From an uncultured Pseudodesulfovibrio sp. (GTDB taxonomy: Bacteria > Desulfobacterota > Desulfovibrionia > Desulfovibrionales > Desulfovibrionaceae): a stretch of DNA of 64,000 nucleotides. Shown piece after piece: positions 26,838 to 35,917 of this stretch. Where the stretch lies: NCBI RefSeq assembly GCF_963664965.1, contig NZ_OY761823.1:2870001-2934000 (forward strand), read 5' to 3'. A model generated the notes under the pieces. The model had not been told where the DNA came from, ran no database searches, and saw nothing but the letters and a program-made list of their open reading frames with translations. Each line of letters starts with the position of its first letter. Position 1 is the first letter of the stretch. Position numbers and translations under genes: made by a program.

Positions 26838-26872
26838 AAAAAGGGACGGAAGATACTCTTCCGTCCCTTTGG
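26838..26872 (-). terminator. Terminator of the nuo operon
   Basis: A perfect 14-bp stem (26840-26853 with 26857-26870). Read on the - strand it is followed by TTTCTTTTGG. It lies about 20 bases after the nuoN stop. Confidence 0.88.
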
Positions 26873-26890
26873 ATTTTTTTGCGCCTCGCC

Positions 26891-28339
26891 CTAGTGCATC
26901 ACACCGGGAGCTATGCCGAGCAGACTGTTGCCTGCGGCAATGGCGAAGTTGAACAGAGGTGCCGGGATCATGCCGACGACAAGAACGGCGGCAGCGAGGA
27001 GTCCGGCTCCTGCGGAAGCATACCAACTGGTATCCGGAGCCGGAGTGAGTTCGGGTGTCTTGTCTTCGGTGAAGGCATGACGGAACAGGCTCAGATAATA
27101 GTAGATGGCAATGGCGGAGTTCAGCACAAGCGTGATGACCAGCCAGTTATAGCCGTGATCCCACGCGGAAGTGATCAGGAAGAACTTGCCCATGAATCCC
27201 ATGGTCGGCGGCAGGCCGACAAGGGCGAACGCACCGGCGGCAAGCGAGAAGGCAAGCACCGGAGCTTTCTTGTAGAGGCCGTTCAGATCACTCAGTTGCA
27301 GGTTGCGGCCATCCACGGCGACACGACTGACAATCCAGAAGACCAGCAGGTTCATGACCAGATATGCCAATGCGTAGAAGGCGGCAGCCGCCAGTCCTTC
27401 TGCGGTTCCGCTGACCAGACCGACCATGATGTATCCGGCATGCGCCACGGACGAGAATCCGAGAAGACGCTTGATATCCTTCTGGGCAAGAGCCGAGAGG
27501 TTACCGAATGTCATGGAGCAGGCACCGAGCACTGCGAGCAGTGTGGTGATTTCCAGTCCGGGCTTCAGGAAGGCCGCCAAACGGGCCAGAACAACGATAG
27601 CGCCCATCTTGGGCAGGGTTGCCACAAAGGCGGCAGTTTCGTTGCTCGCGCCCTGATAGACATCCGGGCACCAGAAGTGGAACGGGAACAGTGCCAGCTT
27701 GAAGAACATGCCCGTCAGGAACAGGGTCAGACCGACGACGGCCATGGGCGCGTCAGCAAAGGTCCATGCCTTGGTGGCGAGTTCTGCAATGTAGGTGGTG
27801 TGCTGGGAGGCCATGATGTAGGACAAGCCGTACAGGGCCAGCGCAGTGGCTACCGCGCCGAACAGGATGTACTTCACGCCCGCTTCTGCCGCTCCCTTGC
27901 TCTTGGCACGCAGCGGAATGGTCGCATACAGCGAGTAGGATGCCAGTTCCAACGCGAGGTAGATCGTGATGAGTTCGACCGAAGAGGAAAGAATCATCAA
28001 CCCCAGCGCGGAGAAACCGAGCATCATGTAATAATCGGCACGTTTGCCTTCTGCCAGCGTGGGCTGACGAGCTGCATTGATGCATGTGACAAAGAAGCCG
28101 AATGCAATGGCGATCTTGAAGAACTGGGACATCATGTCAACTTTATAGACATCCCAGAGCATGGTGCCATGCAGGTGGAATCCGACAATACTTACCATAA
28201 GGCCGAGACCGGCCCCGAAGGGAATCCATTTCTCGACCACGGGTCTCCACTCCCTGTTGCCGCAACTCTGGATGACCAGAGCCATGACAAGACAGAAGAA
28301 GTAGAGTTCCGGGACAATCAGAGTGATATCGAAGTTCAC
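26891..28339 (-). CDS. nuoN: NADH-quinone oxidoreductase-like complex, subunit N
   Basis: The 482-residue membrane protein has about 14 helices of the antiporter-like family. Features of NuoN are the short N-terminal FDITLIVPELYFF start, the Glu-containing ELITIYLALELASYSLY helix, and the Lys/His/Pro-rich ALFPFHFWCPDVYQGASNETAAFVATLPKMGA region (read in parts) that forms the half-channel. It is one of the ion-translocating subunits in the membrane arm. It is the last gene of the operon, 12 bases after nuoM. Confidence 0.94.
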   Translation of the reverse strand: MNFDITLIVPELYFFCLVMALVIQSCGNREWRPVVEKWIPFGAGLGLMVSIVGFHLHGTMLWDVYKVDMMSQFFKIAIAFGFFVTCINAARQPTLAEGKRADYYMMLGFSALGLMILSSSVELITIYLALELASYSLYATIPLRAKSKGAAEAGVKYILFGAVATALALYGLSYIMASQHTTYIAELATKAWTFADAPMAVVGLTLFLTGMFFKLALFPFHFWCPDVYQGASNETAAFVATLPKMGAIVVLARLAAFLKPGLEITTLLAVLGACSMTFGNLSALAQKDIKRLLGFSSVAHAGYIMVGLVSGTAEGLAAAAFYALAYLVMNLLVFWIVSRVAVDGRNLQLSDLNGLYKKAPVLAFSLAAGAFALVGLPPTMGFMGKFFLITSAWDHGYNWLVITLVLNSAIAIYYYLSLFRHAFTEDKTPELTPAPDTSWYASAGAGLLAAAVLVVGMIPAPLFNFAIAAGNSLLGIAPGVMH

Positions 28340-28351
28340 GTCTCTAGCCCC

Positions 28352-29884
28352 CTATTCCTTGTCCGCGAAGACACCGAGGATGTCATTGGCGGCGGTTTGC
28401 ATCGGCTGCTCGGTTTCAACATGAGCGACTTTACGCTTGTCGAAATTATCAAGCAGATTGTTGATGGCCGGATCGACGATCTTGAAGAACGGAGCCGGAG
28501 CCAGACCGATCCAGAGCACGAAGGCTGCGGGAATGGTCAGATAGATCCACTCACGGGCATTCAGATCTTTCCAGTCCTTGGCCACGCTCGGCTTGCCCCA
28601 TGCCATCTTCAGCGACACACGGAACATGTAAGCGGCTGCCAGAAGTGCTCCCGGCACGCAGAGCATGCCGATAACAGTGGATTTCTGGAAAGCACCGACG
28701 AACACGAGGATTTCACCCACGAACCCGTTGGTTCCAGGGAAACCGAGTGACGCCAGAGCCATAAGGCCCCAGAAGAACATGAAAGCAGGCAGATACTTGC
28801 CCAGTCCCATGTTGTCTTCGATGTCGCGGCTGTGACTGCGTTCGTAAACTGCGCCGATCATCATGAAGAGTGCGCCTGTGACGATACCATGGTTCAGCAT
28901 CTGGAACAGTGCGCCTTCAACGCCGCGCACATTGAACAGGAATATGCCCAAGGTGACGAAGCCCATGTGCCCCACAGAAGAGTAGGCGACAAGTTTCTTG
29001 ATGTCCGTCTGTCCCAGCGCGATCGCTCCGCCGTAAATGATGGAGACGATGGAAATCGCGATCATCATCGGGGCGAAGTACTCACTGGCAGCGGGAGTCA
29101 GCGGCAGGCAGAAGCGCAGGAAACCGTAAGTTCCCATTTTCAGCAGGACAGCCGCCAGTATGACGGAACCAGCCGAGGGAGCCTGAACGTGCGCTGCGGG
29201 CAGCCATGTGTGGAACGGGAACATGGGCACCTTGATCGCAAAGGCCAGAGCCATTGCGAGGAACGCCCAGAACTGGAAACGGAACGTAAACGTCTGTTGC
29301 ATCAGATCCGGGATGGAGAAGGTGCCGCCCGTGATCCTGAAGGCCACGATGGCCGCCAGAAGCAGGGTCGAACCGGCAAGCGTGTACAGGAAGAACTTGA
29401 TGGAAGCGTACTTCCGATCATCGCCGCCCCATACCGCGATAAGCAGGTACATGGGGATGAGCATGGCTTCCCAGAACACGTAGAACAGAACCAGATCGAG
29501 TGCACAGAAAACGCCGAGCACTGCGGAGGTCATGAACAGCAGGCAGAAATGGAATTCCTTCACCCGCTTGCCGATGTAGGTCCATGAACACATGACGCAG
29601 AGCGGAAGCACTGCGAGTGTCAGCCAGACCATGAGTATGCTGATGCCGTCAACGCCGAGGTAGTATTCCAGGCCCCACTTGTGGACCCAGTCCAGACGCT
29701 CGACGAATTGGAATTCAGCGTTTGGTTGATATTGAAAGAGAGGCACGGCCAAAAGCAGCTCTATGAGGGACACCGCCATGGTGTACATCCTCACAACCTG
29801 CGGCGCGCGCAGGAAGAAGAGACCGCAAGCCGCGACCAGCGGGAATGCAATCAACAGTGTGAGTACCGGATATCCGAAGTCCAA
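28352..29884 (-). CDS. nuoM: NADH-quinone oxidoreductase-like complex, subunit M
   Basis: The 510-residue antiporter-like subunit has the NuoM signature YLGVDGISILMVWLT near residue 77, the key glutamate helix (LVLFYVFWEAMLIPMYLLI) and the KVPMFPFHTWLPAAHVQAPSAGSVILAAVLLKMGTYG channel region (read in parts). It lies between nuoN and nuoL. It translocates one ion per cycle in the accepted model of complex I. Confidence 0.95.
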   Translation of the reverse strand: MDFGYPVLTLLIAFPLVAACGLFFLRAPQVVRMYTMAVSLIELLLAVPLFQYQPNAEFQFVERLDWVHKWGLEYYLGVDGISILMVWLTLAVLPLCVMCSWTYIGKRVKEFHFCLLFMTSAVLGVFCALDLVLFYVFWEAMLIPMYLLIAVWGGDDRKYASIKFFLYTLAGSTLLLAAIVAFRITGGTFSIPDLMQQTFTFRFQFWAFLAMALAFAIKVPMFPFHTWLPAAHVQAPSAGSVILAAVLLKMGTYGFLRFCLPLTPAASEYFAPMMIAISIVSIIYGGAIALGQTDIKKLVAYSSVGHMGFVTLGIFLFNVRGVEGALFQMLNHGIVTGALFMMIGAVYERSHSRDIEDNMGLGKYLPAFMFFWGLMALASLGFPGTNGFVGEILVFVGAFQKSTVIGMLCVPGALLAAAYMFRVSLKMAWGKPSVAKDWKDLNAREWIYLTIPAAFVLWIGLAPAPFFKIVDPAINNLLDNFDKRKVAHVETEQPMQTAANDILGVFADKE

Positions 29885-29910
29885 AACTAGCTCTCCTTAG
29901 ATTGTCCGGC

Positions 29911-31704
29911 TTAGCCGAAGTACCATACCAGGGCAAAAATGCCCAAACCAAGAACGGTGGCAAACGCCAGATAATCCTGCAAACGGGCAGTCTGGGCCTT
30001 GGCCCCTACCCTGCCGAGGTACCTGACGGTATAGGCGCTTCCGTCCACCACTGTATCAATGCCCTTCTTGTCAAAGACGGACGTTCCGTCACCGGCACCG
30101 ATCAGAGCCCGCAGGCCGACGGTCCGGTAAACCTCTGTCCAGACATCATCGATCTTGGATACAGGCCAGCAGATCGCACGCATGGTGACGCGGCCGATCA
30201 GGCGGTAGAACCAGTCGAAGTCCAGATTGAGGAAGGAATGCGGCGTGATGATATTCCGGGTCAGGTAGAATGCCAGACCGGAGAAACCAAGCAGCAGACC
30301 GGAATTGATAACCTTGTCCAGATGCCAGGGCTCGAACTGATGTTCCACCGCGAACGGCAGGAACTTGTACAGCATGTGCGGATACACACCCTGGGCTATG
30401 CAGAGCAGGCCGCAGATGGCCATGCCTACGTACATGTTGACCGGCAGCGGTTTGATCTCGCCGGTGTATTCCTTCTTGCCGCCCCAGAACGCGAAGTACG
30501 GGAGCTTGATGCCGACCGAGATGAACGTACCGACTGCGGCAATCTCCATTCCGAGAGCCAGAATCGTGCGATGGGCCTCGGCCGCACCCGCGATGGTCAT
30601 GGTTTTCGAGATAAAGCCGTTGAACAGCGGCATGCCGGAGATCGACAGGGCCGCAACCATGTACCAGACCATGACCCAAGGCAGCTTGTAGGCCAGACCG
30701 CCGAGCTTATCGAGCTTGGCAGTGCCCACGGAGTACAGGATGGCGCCGGTGCCCATGAAGAGCAGGCCCTTATAAAGGATATGAGCATAGGCATGGGCCA
30801 CTGCGCCGTTCAGCGTCATGGCTGTTCCGATACCGATGCCCGCCACCATGTAACCGACCTGGGAAACGATGTGGTAGGACAGGATGCGTCGAGCGTTGTT
30901 TTCGATACACGCGTACAGCACTCCGAAGACAGCCATACAGGTACCGGCAATGGCGAGAACTTCCCATCCGGCGAAGCCTCGGCAAAGCACATACACTGCC
31001 GTCTTGGTGGTGAATGCACACATGTATACCGCACCGCACACGGAGGCGCGGGGGTATGCGTCCGGCAGCCATGCGTGCAGGGGCACGACAGCGGCGTTGA
31101 CGCAGAAACCGGTCAGAATCAACCAGTCATAGTACTGGGCAGCAGCAGGATCAACGCCCACAAAGGCGAAGGAGCCGGTTGCCTTGTACTTGAGCAGCAG
31201 GCCCGCCAGCAGGAACAGCCCGCCGACAGTATGGTACATGAAGTACCGGAAACCCGCGCCGACCGATTCCTTGGTCCGAGCCTGCCAGATCAGGAACGTG
31301 GAGCCGATGCTCATGAGTTCCCAGAACAGGAAGACCGTCAGCAGATCGCCTGCGAACACACAACCGAAACCACCGGCTACGTAGAGGGAGCCGCACACGA
31401 AGTGCCCTCTGTCCTCAACGTGCATGCCGTAGATGGCACCGATAGTCGCGATGACCGCAAAGACCTGTCCGAAAACGATGGACAGCTTGTCCACACGTCC
31501 GAGGACGAGAGTCTGGTCGAGGTATTCGATGGCACCGTACATCCCCGGCTCCACAGTCAGGATACTGTAAAGCGCGATAAGCGGGGCGATCAGGGCCAGC
31601 GCACCACGGAACGGTTTGTTCACCCAAAGGGAATTGGGGACAAACGGCACCAGCAGAGCAAAGGCGAGAAACGCCATGGAGGGATGGTAGAAACTAATCT
31701 CCAT
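29911..31704 (-). CDS. nuoL: NADH-quinone oxidoreductase-like complex, subunit L
   Basis: The 597-residue protein is the distal antiporter-like subunit. It has the FLFWELMSIGSTFLIW glutamate helix, the VPLHAWLPDAYPRASVCGAVYMCAFTTKTAVYVL region (read in parts), and a long C-terminal part with further helices that corresponds to the NuoL lateral extension. At about 600 residues it is near the usual 610-660. ATG 31704 follows GGAGG by 6 bases and overlaps the stop of the preceding 86-residue gene by 11 bases. Confidence 0.93.
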   Translation of the reverse strand: MEISFYHPSMAFLAFALLVPFVPNSLWVNKPFRGALALIAPLIALYSILTVEPGMYGAIEYLDQTLVLGRVDKLSIVFGQVFAVIATIGAIYGMHVEDRGHFVCGSLYVAGGFGCVFAGDLLTVFLFWELMSIGSTFLIWQARTKESVGAGFRYFMYHTVGGLFLLAGLLLKYKATGSFAFVGVDPAAAQYYDWLILTGFCVNAAVVPLHAWLPDAYPRASVCGAVYMCAFTTKTAVYVLCRGFAGWEVLAIAGTCMAVFGVLYACIENNARRILSYHIVSQVGYMVAGIGIGTAMTLNGAVAHAYAHILYKGLLFMGTGAILYSVGTAKLDKLGGLAYKLPWVMVWYMVAALSISGMPLFNGFISKTMTIAGAAEAHRTILALGMEIAAVGTFISVGIKLPYFAFWGGKKEYTGEIKPLPVNMYVGMAICGLLCIAQGVYPHMLYKFLPFAVEHQFEPWHLDKVINSGLLLGFSGLAFYLTRNIITPHSFLNLDFDWFYRLIGRVTMRAICWPVSKIDDVWTEVYRTVGLRALIGAGDGTSVFDKKGIDTVVDGSAYTVRYLGRVGAKAQTARLQDYLAFATVLGLGIFALVWYFG

Positions 31705-31954
31705 AATAGTCCTCCTTGCGTGCGATGAACGGCTGAATCACTTTTTTCATTATTACCACCATGCCCAGGCCGACGAAGAGTCCGAATCCGGCAAAGAATC
31801 CGGGGTACTTGTCGAGGCCGAAGTGCGGGTGATGCGTGACAAACGGAATATTGAGAACCAGCAGAACGCCGAGCACGGCGAAGAAGATGATTCTCCACGT
31901 CTTCCAGTTGTCTCTCCATTTGGCGAGGAGTCCGCCTAATCCTTCTTGACTCAT
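31694..31954 (-). CDS. Small two-helix membrane protein of the nuo operon
   Basis: The 86-residue protein has two hydrophobic segments (about residues 22-39 and 50-70), joined by a His-rich linker (FVTHHPHFGLDKYP) and flanked by basic ends (KWRDNWKTWR; KKVIQPFIARKEDYY). It overlaps nuoL by 11 bases and starts 9 bases after the additional antiporter-like gene ends. It is therefore tightly built into the operon. No standard complex I subunit matches it. It is probably an accessory or assembly subunit next to the additional antiporter-like protein; that is inference from context. Confidence 0.8.
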   Translation of the reverse strand: MSQEGLGGLLAKWRDNWKTWRIIFFAVLGVLLVLNIPFVTHHPHFGLDKYPGFFAGFGLFVGLGMVVIMKKVIQPFIARKEDYYGD

Positions 31955-31963
31955 ATTTTCCCC

Positions 31964-33514
31964 CTAGAACTTGCCCATAATGTTGACGAAGTTCAGGAAA
32001 GTCTGCGGATACAGACCCAAGAACAAGGATATGGTAGCTGTGACGCACAGCGGCACAACCATCGTCATTGATGCTTCATTATACTGACCGATGTTGGCCT
32101 CCGGGTCCGGTGCCTTGAAGAAGGCGCGGTACAGGATGGGCACGAAGTAACCGGCATTGAGCGCCGTACTCAACAGCAACATGACCAGCAACGCCATCTG
32201 GCCGGACTCGAGAGTACCGTTGACCAGATACCACTTGGACACGAAACCACAGACCGGCGGCATGCCGATCATGGACAGCGAGGCCAGACCGAATGCCCCG
32301 AAAGTCCATGGCATTCTGCGTCCCAGACCGTTCATGAGGCTGATCTTCTTGAGGTGCGTGACGACGTAGATGGCGCCCGCGCCCATGAAGAGTGTGATCT
32401 TGGAGAAGGCGTGGTGAGCGATATGCATCACACCGCCCTGCACGGCCGAATCCGCCAGCATGGTAACACCGACCACGACATAGGACAGCTGCGCGACCGT
32501 CGAATAGGCCAGCCGCGCCTTGATGTCGTCCTTGGTCAGCGCAATGAACGAAGCGACCACAAGAGTGAATCCTGCGATATACGCTGTGCCGATGGCCAGA
32601 CTGGTATCACCGAGTGGCGTCCCAGGCGCGCCGACATAAATCTGACTGAGCGTCAGGAAGCCGGCGGTCTTGGTTCCGAAAACGGACAGGACGATACGGC
32701 AGACACAATAGACACCAGCCTTAACAACGGCCACTGCATGCAGCAAAGCCGAGACCGGAGTCGGTGCGACCATTGCCGAAGGAAGCCAATTGTGGAACGG
32801 CATGAGTGCCGCCTTGCCGATACCGAAGATAAACAGCCAGTAAGTCAGCGCCACCAGTCTCGGATGCTCGGCAACGACCTGATCGGAGAACATGCCGTTG
32901 ACAATGTCTGCCAGATGGAAGTCCAGATTACCGACCAATACGTAGGTCAGCACCATGGCAGGCAGCAGGAAGAGCTTGGAAGTACCCATCAAATAGACGA
33001 TGTACTTGCGCGCTCCTGATTTCGCATCCGCATCCTCATGGTGGTAGACCAAGGGATACGTGAAGACGGTGATAATCTCGTAGAAGAGATAGAGAGTGAA
33101 CACGTTGGCGGCCAGTGCAACGCCCACGGCACCGAAGATGGCAACCGCGAAGCAGACATAATATCTGGTCTGTGCGTGTTCATTGAGTCCCCGCATATAG
33201 CCGATGTTGTAACTGGTCACGAAGAACCAGAGGAACGGCGCGATCAATCCGAAGATCATGCTCAGACCGTCCGCAGCGAACGCGATGGATATACCGGGGA
33301 GTATTGTTGTTACATGGTAATACCAGACATCACCGCGAAGAATCGCGGGAGCCATCATCACCATCGTGGCAAACGTCAGAGCGGCAGCGACGAAGCTGAC
33401 GGCCTCACGTCTGTTTTCATCATGTCGGTTGAGCCAGACAAAGAGCGGTGCGATAAGTGTAATCACCACCGGCAGCAGAATCCGGGCACTTTCTATGGTA
33501 ACCCCATTCATCAT
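31964..33514 (-). CDS. Additional antiporter-like subunit (MrpD/NuoM-type) in the nuo operon
   Basis: The 516-residue membrane protein belongs to the same proton-conducting family as NuoL/M/N. It has AADGLSMIFGLIAPFLWF, a glutamate helix (LYLFYEIITVFTYPLVY), a lysine in GIGKAALMPFHNWLP, and APTPVSALLHAVAVVKAGVY. The sequence is closer to MrpD-type subunits of cation/H+ antiporters than to NuoN. It lies between nuoK and the 86-residue gene, with only 2-9 bases on each side. With nuoL, M and N it brings the number of antiporter-like subunits encoded in the operon to four. All acidic and basic residues expected for ion translocation appear present, so it may add a pumping unit. Confidence 0.88.
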   Translation of the reverse strand: MMNGVTIESARILLPVVITLIAPLFVWLNRHDENRREAVSFVAAALTFATMVMMAPAILRGDVWYYHVTTILPGISIAFAADGLSMIFGLIAPFLWFFVTSYNIGYMRGLNEHAQTRYYVCFAVAIFGAVGVALAANVFTLYLFYEIITVFTYPLVYHHEDADAKSGARKYIVYLMGTSKLFLLPAMVLTYVLVGNLDFHLADIVNGMFSDQVVAEHPRLVALTYWLFIFGIGKAALMPFHNWLPSAMVAPTPVSALLHAVAVVKAGVYCVCRIVLSVFGTKTAGFLTLSQIYVGAPGTPLGDTSLAIGTAYIAGFTLVVASFIALTKDDIKARLAYSTVAQLSYVVVGVTMLADSAVQGGVMHIAHHAFSKITLFMGAGAIYVVTHLKKISLMNGLGRRMPWTFGAFGLASLSMIGMPPVCGFVSKWYLVNGTLESGQMALLVMLLLSTALNAGYFVPILYRAFFKAPDPEANIGQYNEASMTMVVPLCVTATISLFLGLYPQTFLNFVNIMGKF

Positions 33515-33516
33515 AG

Positions 33517-33825
33517 CTATTCCTTCAAGGTAGTGATGTCACTGGTTCGAGCGGATTTAAACCGCCTTGCAACAACGACGACTATCGCCAGCACAAGTGT
33601 GGCTTCGGCTGCGGCAAGCCCCATGACGAACAGGGTGCCGAGCTGGCCGAGAACCGCGCTGTAGTCCGTCAGCTGGGCGGCTGCCACAATGGACAACCCT
33701 GCGCCATTGAGCATCAGCTCAACGCAGATCAGCATGCCGACAAGGCTTCTCCGCTGAGTCAGGCCGAACAGGCCCGCGCACAGCAGGATCAGCGCGACGA
33801 TTTGATACAGTGTCAGGGCACTCAT
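33517..33825 (-). CDS. nuoK: NADH-quinone oxidoreductase-like complex, subunit K
   Basis: The 102-residue protein has three membrane helices. The family's two buried glutamates are at ICVELMLNGAGLS and AAAEATLVLAIVV. It matches NuoK in length and pattern and forms part of the E-channel next to NuoJ and NuoH. It lies between nuoJ (adjoining) and the additional antiporter-like gene (2 bases). Confidence 0.95.
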   Translation of the reverse strand: MSALTLYQIVALILLCAGLFGLTQRRSLVGMLICVELMLNGAGLSIVAAAQLTDYSAVLGQLGTLFVMGLAAAEATLVLAIVVVVARRFKSARTSDITTLKE

Positions 33826-34335
33826 CTATTTCTTCCCCCTCTTTTCCCAAGTCAGGAGCACGGCGCCGGACATGGCGACCATGAGGATGACCGAGATAAG
33901 TTCAAAGGGCAGGAAATACGAGCCGAGAAGCCCTGCGCCCAGTTGCTTGATGGTGACCTCAGTCGGAACAGCCAAGGATTCGACGGGCTTTGTCATGACC
34001 AGCCAGCCGAGAATGGCTGCCGGTGTCATGGTCGCAGCCAGACCGAACACGTATGTTTTCATGGGTGCGTCGCCGGATTCATCACCGCCGCGCTCTGCCC
34101 TTGTGAGCATGATCGCGAAGAAGATGAGCACGCTGACCGCTCCCACATAAATGAGCAGTTGCATGAATGCCATAAACGGCGTTGCCAGCAGCAGATACAT
34201 CCCGGCTACACCGACGAGGGTGGTAATCAACCCCGTAAGCGCCCGGACCAGACTCTGGCTGGACACTGCGACTATGGCTCCGCCCAGAATGACGAGCGTG
34301 TAGACGCAAAATGCGACTTTTGCCATAACTTCCAT
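33826..34335 (-). CDS. nuoJ: NADH-quinone oxidoreductase-like complex, subunit J
   Basis: The 169-residue membrane protein has five helices. The NuoJ signature LLIYVGAVSVLIFFAIML contains the conserved pi-bulge Tyr-Val-Gly-Ala. It contributes to the proton path between the quinone site and the antiporter-like subunits. It follows nuoI by one base. Confidence 0.95.
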   Translation of the reverse strand: MEVMAKVAFCVYTLVILGGAIVAVSSQSLVRALTGLITTLVGVAGMYLLLATPFMAFMQLLIYVGAVSVLIFFAIMLTRAERGGDESGDAPMKTYVFGLAATMTPAAILGWLVMTKPVESLAVPTEVTIKQLGAGLLGSYFLPFELISVILMVAMSGAVLLTWEKRGKK

Positions 34336-34336
34336 A

Positions 34337-34924
34337 TTAAGCCTCCTTCTCCGCCGCAGCCGGTTTGGCTTCGGTTTTGGGAGCAGACGCGGAAAGCTTC
34401 GTAGCCTGTTCCTTGAGCCGGGCGAGAAGATCTATCTTCATCTCCTTCCGGGAAGTGGCGACCCAGTACATGTTGTTCGAGAACTTCAGGGACTTGGCCG
34501 GGCAGTTGTCGATACACGTTCCGCACAGGCTGCACAGGGTGTAGTCGTACATGAACTTGGCCGGATTCTTCGGAGCCTTGGGCTTCGTGAACTTTTCACC
34601 GGCCTCTTCGCACCGTTTCTTTTCCGCTTCCTGCTCGGGCGTCAGCTTGGGAGCCTTCTGCTTCACGAGCTTGAGACATTTGCTAGGGCAATTGGTCACG
34701 CACATCATGCAGGAGATGCATTTGGGCATGGCCGGGTCCTTGGGTTTGCCGATCAACTCGACATGACCGCCGTACGTGGACAGATTCTCGTCATCAATGA
34801 CCTGACGCGGATAGTGAACCGTAATCAGGGGCTTGCAAAAATACTTGCCCGTGACCTTGAGGCCCACGATGAGACTCCAGCAATCCTTGATCGGCTGTAT
34901 GATGTGTTCTTTAATGATACTCAT
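34337..34924 (-). CDS. nuoI: NADH-quinone oxidoreductase-like complex, subunit I (two [4Fe-4S])
   Basis: The 195-residue peripheral-arm protein has ligands C69, C72, C75, C79 and C131, C134, C137, C141 for clusters N6a and N6b. A charged insertion of about 30 residues separates the two motifs (APKLTPEQEAEKKRCEEAGE region), longer than in E. coli. The C-terminus ends in an Ala/Lys/Glu tail (SAPKTEAKPAAAEKEA). Without NuoEFG this subunit, or an unlinked partner docking near it, may be where electrons enter from ferredoxin. Confidence 0.94.
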   Translation of the reverse strand: MSIIKEHIIQPIKDCWSLIVGLKVTGKYFCKPLITVHYPRQVIDDENLSTYGGHVELIGKPKDPAMPKCISCMMCVTNCPSKCLKLVKQKAPKLTPEQEAEKKRCEEAGEKFTKPKAPKNPAKFMYDYTLCSLCGTCIDNCPAKSLKFSNNMYWVATSRKEMKIDLLARLKEQATKLSASAPKTEAKPAAAEKEA

Positions 34925-34933
34925 ATGACACCC

Positions 34934-35908
34934 CTACAGCTTGATGATGAGTGCCGTTGCCAGCAGATTGAATGTGGCGAGCGGCAACAGCCATTTCCAA
35001 TTGAGATTGAGCAGTTGGTCGAACCGCACGCGGGGGTAGGTCCAACGGGCCCAGATCATGACGAACAGGAGTGCATAGGTCTTGAGCAGCATCCACCACC
35101 AGCCCTCGACACCCGGGAAGGGACCTTGGAATCCACCAAGAAAGAGGACGGAACAGACGGAGCACATGACGACCATGTAACCGTATTCAGCCATGAAGAA
35201 GAGACCGAAGCCCATGGCCGAATACTCGGTATGGAAACCGGCGGTCAGTTCGGACTCTGCTTCCGCAAGGTCGAACGGGGCGCGGTTGGTCTCGCCGAAC
35301 ATGGCGATAATGAACACGATGAAGGCCAGCGGCTGTTTCCAGATAATCCAGTTGCCGATATGGCCTGCCTGCATGTTCGTGATTTCAGTCAGGTTCAGGG
35401 TGCCGGTCATGAAGGTAATGGCCAGAACCGTCAGCAGGAGCGGAATTTCGTAGGCAACGGTCTGTGCAACGGCACGGGCCGCACCGAGAATGCCCCACTT
35501 GTTGTTGGAACCCCAGCCCGCGAGAATCAGAGCCAGACCGTTGAAACTGGAAAAAGCCAGAATCAGCAGCAGCCCAAGATTGACTTCCAGTCCGGTGAGA
35601 GTCGGACCATACGGGATGGGCATAAAGAGAAGAAGCACCGGAATCATTGACAGAATCGGAGCCAACCAAAAGAGGAAGCCATCCGCATTGTCAGGAGTCA
35701 GGAGCTGCTTGCCCATGAGTTTCAAACCATCGATGAGTGGCTGGAGAATACCGTGGGGGCCGACTTCAAACGGGCCGGGTCTACGCTGAATGTGGCCCGC
35801 GAATTTACGTTCGCAATAGACCAACACCAGAGCATTGAGTCCCAGCCAGACCATTGCCCCGACAACGGCGATGACCAGCGGTATCAGATTTTGCATAAAT
35901 GAATTCAT
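34934..35908 (-). CDS. nuoH: NADH-quinone oxidoreductase-like complex, subunit H
   Basis: The 324-residue membrane protein has about eight helices. NuoH hallmarks are YCERKFAGHIQRRPGPFEVGPHG (read in parts), GETNRAPFDLAEAESELTAGFHTEYSAMGFG (read in parts), and the TYPRVRFDQLLNLNWKWLLP end. It forms the quinone chamber with NuoB and NuoD. It lies between nuoD and nuoI with gaps of about 9 bases. Confidence 0.95.
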   Translation of the reverse strand: MNSFMQNLIPLVIAVVGAMVWLGLNALVLVYCERKFAGHIQRRPGPFEVGPHGILQPLIDGLKLMGKQLLTPDNADGFLFWLAPILSMIPVLLLFMPIPYGPTLTGLEVNLGLLLILAFSSFNGLALILAGWGSNNKWGILGAARAVAQTVAYEIPLLLTVLAITFMTGTLNLTEITNMQAGHIGNWIIWKQPLAFIVFIIAMFGETNRAPFDLAEAESELTAGFHTEYSAMGFGLFFMAEYGYMVVMCSVCSVLFLGGFQGPFPGVEGWWWMLLKTYALLFVMIWARWTYPRVRFDQLLNLNWKWLLPLATFNLLATALIIKL

Positions 35909-35917
35909 TGATTCCCC

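Noticed and set aside
26798-28750. 650-codon open frame on the + strand opposite nuoN and nuoM
   Set aside because: It runs antisense to well-recognised membrane subunits. Its product is full of Gln, His, Glu and Asp from reversed hydrophobic codons and resembles no family.
29902-31728. 608-codon open frame on the + strand opposite nuoL
   Set aside because: Shadow of the high-G/C third-position pattern of nuoL; no initiation signal and no recognisable domain.
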